A stretch of DNA of 64,000 bases from Macrostomum hystrix. Its lineage: Eukaryota; Platyhelminthes; Macrostomidae. Positions 54,592 through 64,000 of this stretch are shown piece by piece; positions within the stretch are counted from its first letter, which is position 1; each line of letters starts with the position of its first letter. The notes beneath the pieces are model-generated. The model made no database searches and had not been told where the DNA came from. It saw only the letters and a program-made list of their open reading frames with translations. The stretch lies in assembly GCA_950097015.1 (NCBI GenBank), contig CATNEN010000007.1, positions 9,859,001 to 9,923,000 of the forward strand, read 5' to 3'. Made by a program: the position numbers and the translations under genes.

Positions 54592-57021
54592 CTAGCTGCT
54601 GCAGTCTTGAACCTCCTCGGTCTTGCAGTCGTCAGTCGGCACTGGCAGCAGGGCCTCCTGCGGCTTCTCCTGGTAGTCCCCAGCAGCAGTGACAGTCTTC
54701 TGCTGCTCCTCGAGGAACAGGGAGCGCGATGGCGCGGCCTCCAGCTCCTCCTGGGTGAGCACGCGCACAGCGTACTCGCCATCGATGTCAGCCAGTCCGT
54801 GTACCTCCACCGGCTTGTTGCCCTTCAGCAGGCGGGCCAGGTAGGACGTGATTGGCGGTGTAATCACCTGGCCAGGAACCAGCACCGGGATGCCGGGCGG
54901 GTAGGCCAGCACCTGGTCGCAGCAGACGCGGCCGTTCAGCGCTGTGTTCGGTCTGAGGGGGAGAGGGCGGATGCCGGGCTGCATGAAGTGCCGGATGCAG
55001 GAGTTGCTGAGGCAGCATCAAGGTTCCGTTCCGTTGCTGAAGCAGCAAGTTATTGATCAGCGAGTTATTAATAAAATCAGTCAACCCACCGTCCGTCATC
55101 GTCCAGCAGGTAGAGGAGCTCGCCAGACTCATAGAAGGCGTTTCGCGGCAGGCAGGCCAGCCGGCTGAAGTGTGGCACCTCGGCCATGCGGTAGGACTGC
55201 TTGGGCGCGCGGCGTCGGTCCTTGGCCAGGCGCAGCATGGCGTCGCATAGGCGAGACACTTTGCTGCGCGTGGTGCCAACGCCTAGCAGCAGCGTCAGCG
55301 TACTGAATGTCGACTTCTCGCCCTGGATGTTGAACCGATCGAACAGAATCTGCAGTGCGGATAGTTTCGAAGAATTTTTTAAATCAGTTCACGCTACATG
55401 AAGCCATGGTCTATTCGCACTCTGCAGTTCTTTAACTGTACGAGTACCTGCTGCAGTTCGTCAGCGCTGTAGCCCGACTTGGAAATGTCCACGGTTAGCT
55501 TGGTCGGATCCAAACGAACGCTGTCGTTGCGGACCTCGTCTGGCAGCAGGTCGTCAATGTCCAGCACTCGGAACACGCCTGTGGAGTTGATCTTCTGGCG
55601 CAGCTCGGTGGCCAGCTTGAGCGTGCGGTCAAGCAGCTTGTAGCCCTCCATCACGGCCTGCTTCCGGCCGACGTCCAGGCTGGCGATGAGAGCGTACTGC
55701 GGACTTGTTGATGCGTACATGTTAAAGTTCTCACGGAAGAGGTGCTCGTCAAAGTCCGGATCATTGACGTGGACCATGCTGGCCTGGGAGAAGGACGTCA
55801 GCGTCTTATGGATGCTCTGTGTGACGTAGTCGGCTCCGCACTCCAGGGCTGTAGGCCGAAAGGCCGGGTGAAAGCGAGCAAATGCGTACCAGGCCTCGTC
55901 TATGATCACCTGCGAAAATTTTTATTGATGAACTCTATGTGAGTCAATGTTAAGCCCATCTATTCAACGGAGCGAGAAGACCAGAAGAGAACAAAGATTG
56001 GGAGTACCAAAGATCTCACCTTAATTCCCGCCTTGTGAGCAGCCTCTATGATAGGCTTGAGGTCGTACAGCATGCCATCGTAGGTGCAGCAGGTGAGAAT
56101 GAGCGCCTTAGCATCCGGGTTCTCCTCGATAGCGCGAAAAATGGTGGCCTTTGGCACTGGGCCGAAGATACCGAACTCACGGCAGACGGAGGAGTCAAGG
56201 TACACGGGCCGGGCGTCTGCCAGGATGACGCCGTGATGGACGGACTTGTGGCAGTTGCGGTCCAGAAGCAGCTTGTCACCCGGAGTAAGCAAAGTTTGGA
56301 AGATGATCTTGTTGGTGGTGGAGGTGCCGTTGGTGGCGAGGTAGGTCTTGCGAGCGCCAAAGGCCTTGGCGGCCAGAGCCTGCGCGGTGGCGATGACACC
56401 AGTTGGGTGCAGCAGCGAGTCCAGCATGGGCACGGACACGGACAGGTCGGCGCGGAGAAGGTTCTCGCCGACAAACTCATAAAAGTCGCTGACCCAGGGC
56501 GAGTTCTTCAGCGAGTCGCCGCCAGAGTGGCCGGGCGAATGCCAGGAGTCCTTGGCCATGCGCACGTAGGACTGCAGAGCGTCGTAGAATGGCGTGGCCG
56601 ATTTCTCGGCAAGCTCGGCGGACAAAATGCGGAACCAGCCGTGGTAGTCGGGCTCGTCCCGGTCAAAGTAGCCGTCAACGGCGTGACTCACGAGCTCCTC
56701 CACCATGGCTCGCTCGTCATCGCTAAGCACAACGTAAAGCGACAGCTCTGGCCGCCAGGTATTGATTCGGTTGGCGAGGTTCAAGGCCGCCTGGCAATCG
56801 CCGGCACTGGCCAGCGACTTGTCGATCACCACAAGCTGCAGGTCGCCGTCGGCCTTGACCGTCAGCATTGCTTCGTCAGCGGTATGCGCGGACACGAAGG
56901 AGATGCCAAACGGGTTGTCAAGGCGGTCGATGGCCGAGGCCAGGCCAGTCAGCGTCGGCTCCAGCCAACTGGCGTCGCTACTTACCATCAGGACGCGGCT
57001 CACCGGTTTCAGCGAAGGCAT
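54592..57021 (-). CDS. Fold-type-I Lys/Arg/Orn decarboxylase (bacterial-type OKR family)
   Basis: PLP enzyme that decarboxylates a basic amino acid to a di- or polyamine precursor; which substrate is not readable. Exons are 57,021-56,020, 55,909-55,448, 55,349-55,090 and 54,952-54,592, phases 0/0/2, 694 aa from ATG 57,021 (E. coli CadA 715). Domain order is response-regulator-like N-terminal wing (1-~120), PLP core, C-terminal domain. GTSTTNKII (phosphate loop), DRNCHKSVHHGVI, VIIDEAWYAF (Asp338) and SIHKT (PLP Lys369; CadA Lys367) are intact, as is LAYPPGIPVLVPGQ. The frame is open upstream to a good acceptor (GGTCCCACAG, about 57,037), so a 5' exon beyond the 27-bp minisatellite is likely. 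The donor of exon 2 (GTACTC) is weak. Animal ODC belongs to a different fold, so this class is unusual here. Introns and G/C-ending codons show it is resident, not contamination. Confidence 0.88.
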
Positions 57022-57112
57022 CAGGATCGCAGTCTCTGCTGTGGGACCGGGGCAGGTTGAAAAACGATTTCATTTCCAAGCTGCTTATTGGCACAGGTTC
57101 TCAAGGTAGTAT

Positions 57113-59976
57113 GTATCAGGGTAGCTACTGTTTCTGCTAACATCAGAGTGGCTACTGTTTCTGCTAACATCAGGGTGGCTACTGTTTCTGTTAACATCAG
57201 GGTGGCTACTGTTTCTGCTAACGTCAGGGTGGCTACTGTTTCTGCTAACATCAGGGTGGCTACTGTTTCTGCTAACATCAGGGTGGCTACTGTTTCTGCT
57301 AACGTCAGGGTGGCTACTGTTTCTGCTAACATCAGAGTGGCTACTGTTTCTGCTAACATCAGGGTGGCTACTGTTTCTGCTAACATCAGGGTGGCTACTG
57401 TTTCTGCTAACGTCAGGGTGGCTACTGTTTCTGCTAACATCAGCGTGGCTACTGTTTCTGCTAACATCAGGGTAGCTACTGTTTCTGCTAACATCAGGGT
57501 GGCTACTGTTTCTGCTAACATCAGGGTGGCTACTGTTTCTGCTAACATCAGGGTAGCTACTGTTTCTGCTGACATCAGGGTGGCTACTGTTTCTGCTAAC
57601 ATCAGGGTAGCTACTGTTTCTGCTAACATCAGGGTGGCTACTGTTTCTGCTAACATCAGGGTGGCTACTGTTTCTGCTAACGTCAGGGTGGCTACTGTTT
57701 CTGCTAACATCAGCGTGGCTACTGTTTCTGCTAACATCAGGGTAGCTACTGTTTCTGCTAACATCAGGGTGGCTACTGTTTCTGCTAACATCAGAGTGGC
57801 TACTGTTTCTGCTAACATCAGGGTGGCTACTGTTTCTGTTAACATCAGGGTGGCTACTGTTTCTGCTAACATCAGGGTGGCTACTGTTTCTGCTAACGTC
57901 AGGGTGGCTACTGTTTCTGCTAACATCAGCGTGGCTACTGTTTCTGCTGACATCAGGGTGGCTACTGTTTCTGCTAACATCAGGGTGGCTACTGTTTCTG
58001 CTAACATCAGCGTGGCTACTGTTTCTGCTGACATCAGGGTGGCTACTGTTTCTGCTAACATCAGAGTGGCTACTGTTTCTGCTAACATCAGAGTGGCTAC
58101 TGTTTCTGCTAACATCAGGGTGGCTACTGTTTCTGCTAACATCAGGGTGGCTACTGTTTCTGTTAACATCAGGGTGGCTACTGTTTCTGCTAACGTCAGG
58201 GTGGCTACTGTTTCTGCTAACATCAGGGTGGCTACTGTTTCTGCTAACATCAGGGTGGCTACTGTTTCTGCTAACATCAGGGTGGCTACTGTTTCTGCTG
58301 ACATCAGGGTGGCTACTGTTTCTGCTAACATCAGGGTGGCTACTGTTTCTGCTAACATCAGGGTGGCTACTGTTTCTGCTAACATCAGGGTGGCTACTGT
58401 TTCTGCTAACGTCAGGGTGGCTACTGTTTCTGCTAACATCAGGGTGGCTACTGTTTCTGCTAACATCAGGGTGGCTACTGTTTCTGCTAACATCAGAGTG
58501 GCTACTGTTTCTGCTGACATCAGGGTGGCTACTGTTTCTGCTAACATCAGGGTGGCTACTGTTTCTGCTAACATCAGGGTGGCTACTGTTTCTGCTAACA
58601 TCAGGGTGGCTACTGTTTCTGCTAACGTCAGGGTGGCTACTGTTTCTGCTAACATCAGGGTGGCTACTGTTTCTGCTAACATCAGGGTGGCTACTGTTTC
58701 TGCTAACATCAGGGTGGCTACTGTTTCTGCTAACATCAGGGTGGCTACTGTTTCTGCTAACGTCAGGGTGGCTACTGTTTCTGCTGACATCAGGGTGGCT
58801 ACTGTTTCTGCTAACGTCAGGGTGGCTACTGTTTCTGCTAACATCAGGGTGGCTACTGTTTCTGCTAACATCAGAGTGGCTACTGTTTCTGCTAACATCA
58901 GGGTGGCTACTGTTTCTGCTAACATCAGGGTGGCTACTGTTTCTGCTAACATCAGGGTAGCTACTGTTTCTGCTGACATCAGGGTGGCTACTGTTTCTGC
59001 TAACATCAGAGTGGCTACTGTTTCTGCTAACATCAGGGTGGCTACTGTTTCTGTTAACATCAGGGTGGCTACTGTTTCTGCTAACATCAGGGTGGCTACT
59101 GTTTCTGCTAACATCAGCGTGGCTACTGTTTCTGCTAACGTCAGGGTGGCTACTGTTTCTGCTAACATCAGAGTGGCTACTGTTTCTGCTAACATCAGGG
59201 TGGCTACTGTTTCTGCTAACGTCAGGGTGGCTACTGTTTCTGCTAACATCAGCGTGGCTACTGTTTCTGCTAACATCAGGGTGGCTACTGTTTCTGCTAA
59301 CATCAGGGTGGCTACTGTTTCTGCTAACATCAGGGTGGCTACTGTTTCTGCTAACATCAGAGTGGCTACTGTTTCTGCTAACATCAGAGTGGCTACTGTT
59401 TCTGCTAACATCAGGGTGGCTACTGTTTCTGCTAACATCAGAGTGGCTACTGTTTCTGCTAACATCAGGGTAGCTACTGTTTCTGCTAACATCAGGGTGG
59501 CTACTGTTTCTGCTAACATCAGGGTGGCTACTGTTTCTGCTAACATCAGGGTAGCTACTGTTTCTACTAACATCAGAGTGGCTACTGTTTCTGCTAACAT
59601 CAGGGTAGCTACTGTTTCTGCTAACATCAGGGTGGCTACTGTTTCTGCTAACATCAGGGTGGCTACTGTTTCTGCTAACATCAGGGTAGCTACTGTTTCT
59701 GCTAACATCAGGGTGGCTACTGTTTCTGCTAACATCAGGGTGGCTACTGTTTCTGCTAACATCAGGGTGGCTACTGTTTCTGCTAACATCAGGGTGGCTA
59801 CTGTTTCTGCTAACATCAGGGTGGCTACTGTTTCTGCTAACATCAGGGTGGCTACTGTTTCTGCTAACATCAGGGTAGCTACTGTTTCTGCTAACATCAG
59901 GGTAGCTACTGTTTCTGCTAACATCAGGGTAGCTACTGTTTCTACTAACATCAGGGTGGCTACTGTTTCTACTAGC
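57113..59976. repeat. 27-bp minisatellite, ~106 copies
   Basis: Unit core GGTGGCTACTGTTTCTGCTA plus ACATCAG, with rare AACGTCAG, GACATCAG and GTTAACATC variants. Length is almost perfectly constant. Since 27 is divisible by three and the unit has no stop in several frames, three frames of ~980 codons are open (two minus, one plus); they are artefacts. The array ends ~90 bp from the probable acceptor of the decarboxylase, so it likely sits in that gene's first intron. Confidence 0.97.
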
Positions 59977-60770
59977 AGGAACATGCTGGTTTTTCTTACA
60001 ATTGCAGTTATTCAGAACGCATGAATGAACGAAGCGCGAATTACTACAATTCCTCAATCATGAATAGGCCATAATTCAAAGGATGACATTTTTAAATCTA
60101 TTTCTTATAACAAAAGAGAACAGTGAATAAGGTAAAACAGTGAATAAGGTGGAATACTAGAGCGAGATGGGTATGGAACATTTTTAGGAAGTAGGCACAT
60201 GAACAAAATAAAACGCTCTAGGCTACAAATGGAATCCTTTTCGCATAAAAAAGAATAATTTTCACATCATCCTACTGTTAGTAGTTTAAAATAAAAAGTG
60301 GCACATAAAACATAAATAAAATAGGCCGAGACCAGTATCAGCCAACCAAAGCAAAGGAAGACGGGGCCGATTCAAATTCGGAATGAGCGGCTCAGGTGCA
60401 CAGTTGAGGCTGCGGTGTGGGGCAACGGAATAGTAATGATTGAGTAAAAAAGACTGCGCACAGATAAAAACAGGTTTCGTTGGTCAGCGCAATGGAAAGC
60501 AGCAACAGGATGAGAACATTGTACCCTTTAGTCTACGGCCGAATACAGAGAGCGCATACTCTAGCCGTGTTTTATTTGAGTGAATAATACATATAAGAAC
60601 GAGCAAGACTAGCGAGCGATTAAAACAATAAATATACAAAATACAAACAATTACCCAACTCGACTAATTTCTAAATCAGTTAAAGATGCACAGAATACTT
60701 GGGACTGCCAACAGTGGGGTTCTGTCCCGAGCCAAAAAATATAAATTTTACCTTTGCTGCCAGTAAGTCC
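59977..60770. other. AT-rich interval, no feature supported
   Basis: No gene, RNA or repeat recognised. It might include the 5' end of the decarboxylase transcription unit, which I could not locate. Confidence 0.35.
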
Positions 60771-60772
60771 CG

Positions 60773-61405
60773 AGGAAACCCCATTTGAACCATCAGTGTT
60801 GATCACGTGACTAAACCCCATTTGAACCATCAGTGTTGGTCACGTGACTAAACCCCATTTGAACCATCAGTGTTGATCACGTGACTAAACCCCATTTGAA
60901 CCATCAGTGTTGTTCACGTGACTAAACCCCATTTGAACCATCAGTGTTGATCACGTGACTAAACCCCATTTGAACCATCAGTGTTGGTCACGTGACTAAA
61001 CCCCATTTGAACCATCAGTGTTGGTCACGTGACTAAACCCCATTTGCACCATCAGTGTTGGTCACGTGACTAAACCCGATCTGAACCATCAGTGTTGGTC
61101 ACGTGACTAAACCCCATTTGAACCATCAGTGTTGGTCACGTGACTAAATCCCATTTGAATCATCAGTGTTGGTCACGTGACTAAACCCCATTTGCACCAT
61201 CAGTGTTGGTCACGTGACTAAACCCGATCTGAACCATCAGTGTTGGTCACGTGACTAAACCTCATTTGAACCATCAGTGTTGGTCACGTGACTAAACCCG
61301 ATCTGAACCATCAGTGTTGGTCACGTGACTAAACCTCATTTGAACCATCAGTGTTGGTCACGTGACTAAACCCCATTTGAACCATCAGTGTTGGTCACGT
61401 GACTG
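60773..61405. repeat. 37-bp minisatellite of palindromic E-boxes, 17 copies
   Basis: Each unit holds GGTCACGTGACTAAACCCCA followed by TTTGAACCATCAGTGTT. The 10-bp palindrome GTCACGTGAC (or GATCACGTGAC, GTTCACGTGAC) is kept in all 17 units, while the spacer shows changes (CATTTGCACC, GATCTGAACC, CTCATTTGAACC). Confidence 0.97.
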
Positions 61406-62040
61406 TCTAAAACCTAGCCTGAAATTTCGATTAACTTTAGGTATAATTAAAAAAATTATGAATAATGTATAATATAAAGCAAAAAATATCATTAAAAACT
61501 AATCATTAACTCAGTGGCGAAGTCCAACTAGGACAAAAGTAGGTTCCGTAGAGTTTGCTTGACAAAACTAGGTTGGTAAGACAAATAGTCATTTGCTTCC
61601 AGCCGAGTTTCTGTATAAAGAATAAACAAACAGCTGGAAGCCCGACAGCGCGCATTGTCAGCGGCCGAGCTCAGGCGTCAGTCTCATTTTCAGAGCTGCT
61701 CGGGCTGCTAGAGTGTTGTGGAGCCAAAGAGGACCCTGTCCTGTGGGCAATGGGCGGTGTTTTGGTTGAAGGCAAAACTTGTCAACTGAGCGGCAGCCAA
61801 GTAAAGGGGGCTCAACTTTTTTCTGGGGCTTATGAGACCAAAGGGGTTAACGTGGATTTTATATTAATTGAAATGTGCGACACAAGGATATAAAATGTAA
61901 TGCAATGTACAATTTCAGAGACAATTAGCGGTCGATAGGAGGTGTCGGTGAGAAAGCTGGTGAATACAAAAAAAACAAAGGTTTATCTGATTAATTATTT
62001 GTGTGAGTTTGAGAAAGAGATAATGCAATCGCTAATATAT
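61406..62040. other. No confident feature
   Basis: A + strand frame (61,555-61,893) has no recognisable motif and AT-rich codon use unlike the host genes. Nothing else seen. Confidence 0.35.
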
Positions 62041-62290
62041 GCTCAGGTAGGCTGTGAAAAGGACTCCGAAACATATTTGGAAAGACCTGTGGTCGCTGAG
62101 TTCGCTTCAAACCTATTTAAGATGGGTCGCGAGTTCGAATCCCGGACATTGCCAGCTGCGGCGGGATGAGAAAGGTCAGGTCAGACCACATCCCGCCCAG
62201 CGGCCGTTCGCAGGATCAGGAATCGAGGAAATCGGCGACGCGATGGCACGGGCGCCGGCGCGGAGACGGAGGCGTCGGCGTCAACAGGGC
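62041..62290 (+). mobile_element. Putative tRNA-derived SINE fragment
   Basis: TGTGGTCGCTGAGTTCGCTT (A-box region) and GCGAGTTCGAATCCCGGAC (B box, good match) lie ~45 nt apart. A GC-rich body (CGGCGACGCGATGGCACGGG) follows, leading directly into the 50-bp minisatellite. No acceptor stem pairing was found, so it is not a functional tRNA. Confidence 0.45.
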
Positions 62291-62962
62291 TTGACAGCTG
62301 CTACATTCACAGTTGGGGGAGGAGAGCACCAATTGATTGATTGACAGCTGCTACATTCATAGTTGGGGGGAGAGCACCAATTGATTGATTGACAGCTGCT
62401 ACATTCACAGTTGGGGGAGAGCACCAATTGATTGATTGACAGCTGCTACATTCACAGTTGGGGGAGGAGAGCACCTATTGATTGATTGACAGCTGCTACA
62501 TTCACAGTTGGGGGGAGAGCACCTATTGATTGATTGACAGCTGCTACATTCACAGTTGGGGAGGAGAGCACCTATGATTGATTGACAGCTGCTACATTCA
62601 CAGTTGGGGGAGGAGAGCACCAATTGATTGATTGACAGCTGCTACATTCACAGTTGGGGGGAGAGCACCAATTGATTGATTGACAGCTGCTACATTCACA
62701 GTTGGGGGAGGAGAGCACCAATTGATTGATTGACAGCTGCTACATTCACAGTTGGGGGAGGAGAGCACCAATTGATTGATTGACAGCTGCTACATTCATA
62801 GTTGGGGGGAGAGCACCTATTGATTGATTGACAGCTGCTACATTCACAGTTGGGGGAGGAGAGCACCAATTGATTGATTGACAGCTGCTACATTCACAGT
62901 TGGGGGAGAGCACCAATTGATTGATTGACAGCTGCTACATTCACAGTTGGGGGAGAGCACCT
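62291..62962. repeat. ~47-50-bp minisatellite, ~13 copies
   Basis: Unit: GACAGCTGCTACATTCACAG, then a TTGGGGG(AG)GAGAGCACC segment, then AATTGATTGATT or TATTGATTGATT. Variation is mostly in the G/AGG run. It starts at the end of the SINE-like body. Confidence 0.95.
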
Positions 62963-64000
62963 ATGATTGACTGACCGTCAGACTTCACAGCATCAGCACC
63001 GAATCGATAATGGCTAATTAGATAAAATCAACGGTTTCAATTTCGGAGACGGAGGGAAAAGAAGGCAGACGGCAAAGAGAGGGCCAATCGAGTGGTGAGA
63101 CCAGCTATTGGTTTCCGGTGGCAGACCAGCGGCAGAATAATGCGATTAATAAAATCAATTTAAGCTCCAATTCAAAAACTTAAACAAAAAGCACGCAACA
63201 GATAAGCACCAATTCCGCAATTAAATACGTGTAAAATCATCACATTTCTACTTCAAGTAGCATGATCGACACGCGCAACTCAAGTAAGGATAAGCAAATG
63301 AAAAACTCAGTTTTTATAAACAGCACCGCAATTTGTGCAAAAAGCTAAGAATTTCGCAGCTGGAAATTTTCTGCGGGCCGCAACCTGCCGCCGGAGGATG
63401 CGATTTTTTTCTCAAATCTTTCGCGTCGCGCTCAGGGCCAGGCGGAACTCCGCTAGTCTTACCTCTGGCCAAGTCGATCGTACTTCCGAGGCAGCGCGTT
63501 CTTCTGCTGAGCGGGTGCGGGCGTTGGGGCATTGTTAGCATGCGGTGGCCGAGACCCATCACAGAGTGCGAGTCGGAGAGCGAGGCAGAGTTAAAAATGT
63601 TATAGCCTCATAAAAAAACAGATCGTGCACTTTAGTAGGTCGGTCAGTGAGCCTGCGCAGACTTTGCACAGGTGAAATCACGATTCCGAAGAAAATAAAA
63701 ATTAATTAAAATGACAAAATTAAGTTCAACAGAAAAGCTAGTAAACAAGCGGTGCAAACGTCACCATGACAACAAGGCTGGCTAGCAATCAATAAAACTC
63801 GACATTGGCAGCTGTTGCTATGACAACATATAACCTGATGAGTAACAGCGTGATCCCAGTCACCCAAAGTATTCATCAGTGCTGCTTTACCCTCGCCTCG
63901 TCCGCAGAGAGTCTTGACCGGCCTCTCACACTGTGGTCGGGGATCAGTGGAGGTGGGTAGGGCGGAGCATAATGGGAGAAACGGGATGAGAGTATGAGGT
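62963..64000. other. No feature supported
   Basis: Mixed composition with a GC-rich patch at 63,360-63,570 that could be a promoter or first exon. Frames there on both strands show no domain. Nothing further can be claimed. Confidence 0.3.

Noticed and set aside
57021-60057. Three overlapping open frames of ~980 codons (repeats such as ETVATLMLA, NSSHPDVSR and IRVATVSAN)
   Set aside because: They are produced by a 27-bp minisatellite with no stop in several frames and no start, domain or conservation pattern. Openness on both strands shows it is periodicity, not selection.
61555-61893. Possible 112-codon gene
   Set aside because: No recognisable domain, codon use unlike the G/C-ending host genes, and no supporting signals.
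62096-62160. Functional tRNA gene
   Set aside because: Only A- and B-box-like motifs are present; no acceptor-stem pairing or complete cloverleaf could be drawn.

Overview
This is a eukaryotic, animal-like nuclear segment. Genes are split by introns with GT..AG borders (donors mostly GTGAG or GTAAG). Coding exons are GC-rich and strongly G/C-ending, while the spaces between them are AT-rich. Protein content (a DEPDC1-type DEP protein, a PR-domain-like zinc-finger protein, a multi-LIM protein, polyprenyl diphosphate synthase subunit 1, a four-EF-hand protein) is metazoan. The dense minisatellites and rolling-circle-type repeats would suit a repeat-rich invertebrate such as a free-living flatworm, but the species cannot be fixed from sequence alone.

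Layout. Bases 1-21,800 contain no host gene. They hold a head-to-tail train of Helitron/Helentron-like non-autonomous elements of three related families, here called A, B and C, all on the + strand. About ten ~340-bp B units sit next to long A units (up to ~4.3 kb) and three C units (1.4-2.9 kb). A and C carry internal minisatellites of 23, 23, 18 and 15 bp. Bases 21,990-28,060 hold a LINE tail and then a minus-strand six-finger zinc-finger gene whose large intron carries LINE/SINE debris and a 9/18-bp minisatellite. Bases 28,800-29,930 hold three diverged copies of a SINE-like repeat.

Bases 30,729-35,312 (+) hold a DEPDC1 homologue in six coding exons, the first only 36 bp. Bases 35,930-38,560 are minisatellite-rich. 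Bases 39,879-40,280 (+) hold a small EF-hand protein that converges on a minus-strand three-LIM gene (40,805-45,167) with a minisatellite in every intron. Bases 46,856-48,217 (-) hold PDSS1. Bases 49,000-54,400 look gene-free but contain an inverted repeat, a ~190-bp tandem duplication and a foldback element. Bases 54,592-57,021 or slightly beyond (-) hold a fold-type-I (bacterial-style) Lys/Arg/Orn decarboxylase with introns. Behind it lies a 2.9-kb 27-bp minisatellite, then a 37-bp minisatellite of GTCACGTGAC palindromes and a ~50-bp minisatellite.

The genes do not form an obvious pathway: PDSS1 serves ubiquinone side-chain synthesis, the decarboxylase amine production, and the others signalling or transcription. 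The notable theme is the repeat biology: modular minisatellites inside tandem rolling-circle-type elements, and intronic minisatellites whose units resemble splice sites. The very long open frames across the 15-, 18- and 27-bp arrays are artefacts of repeat periods divisible by three and are not genes. All splice models were worked out by eye, from frame, phase and consensus, without transcript data.
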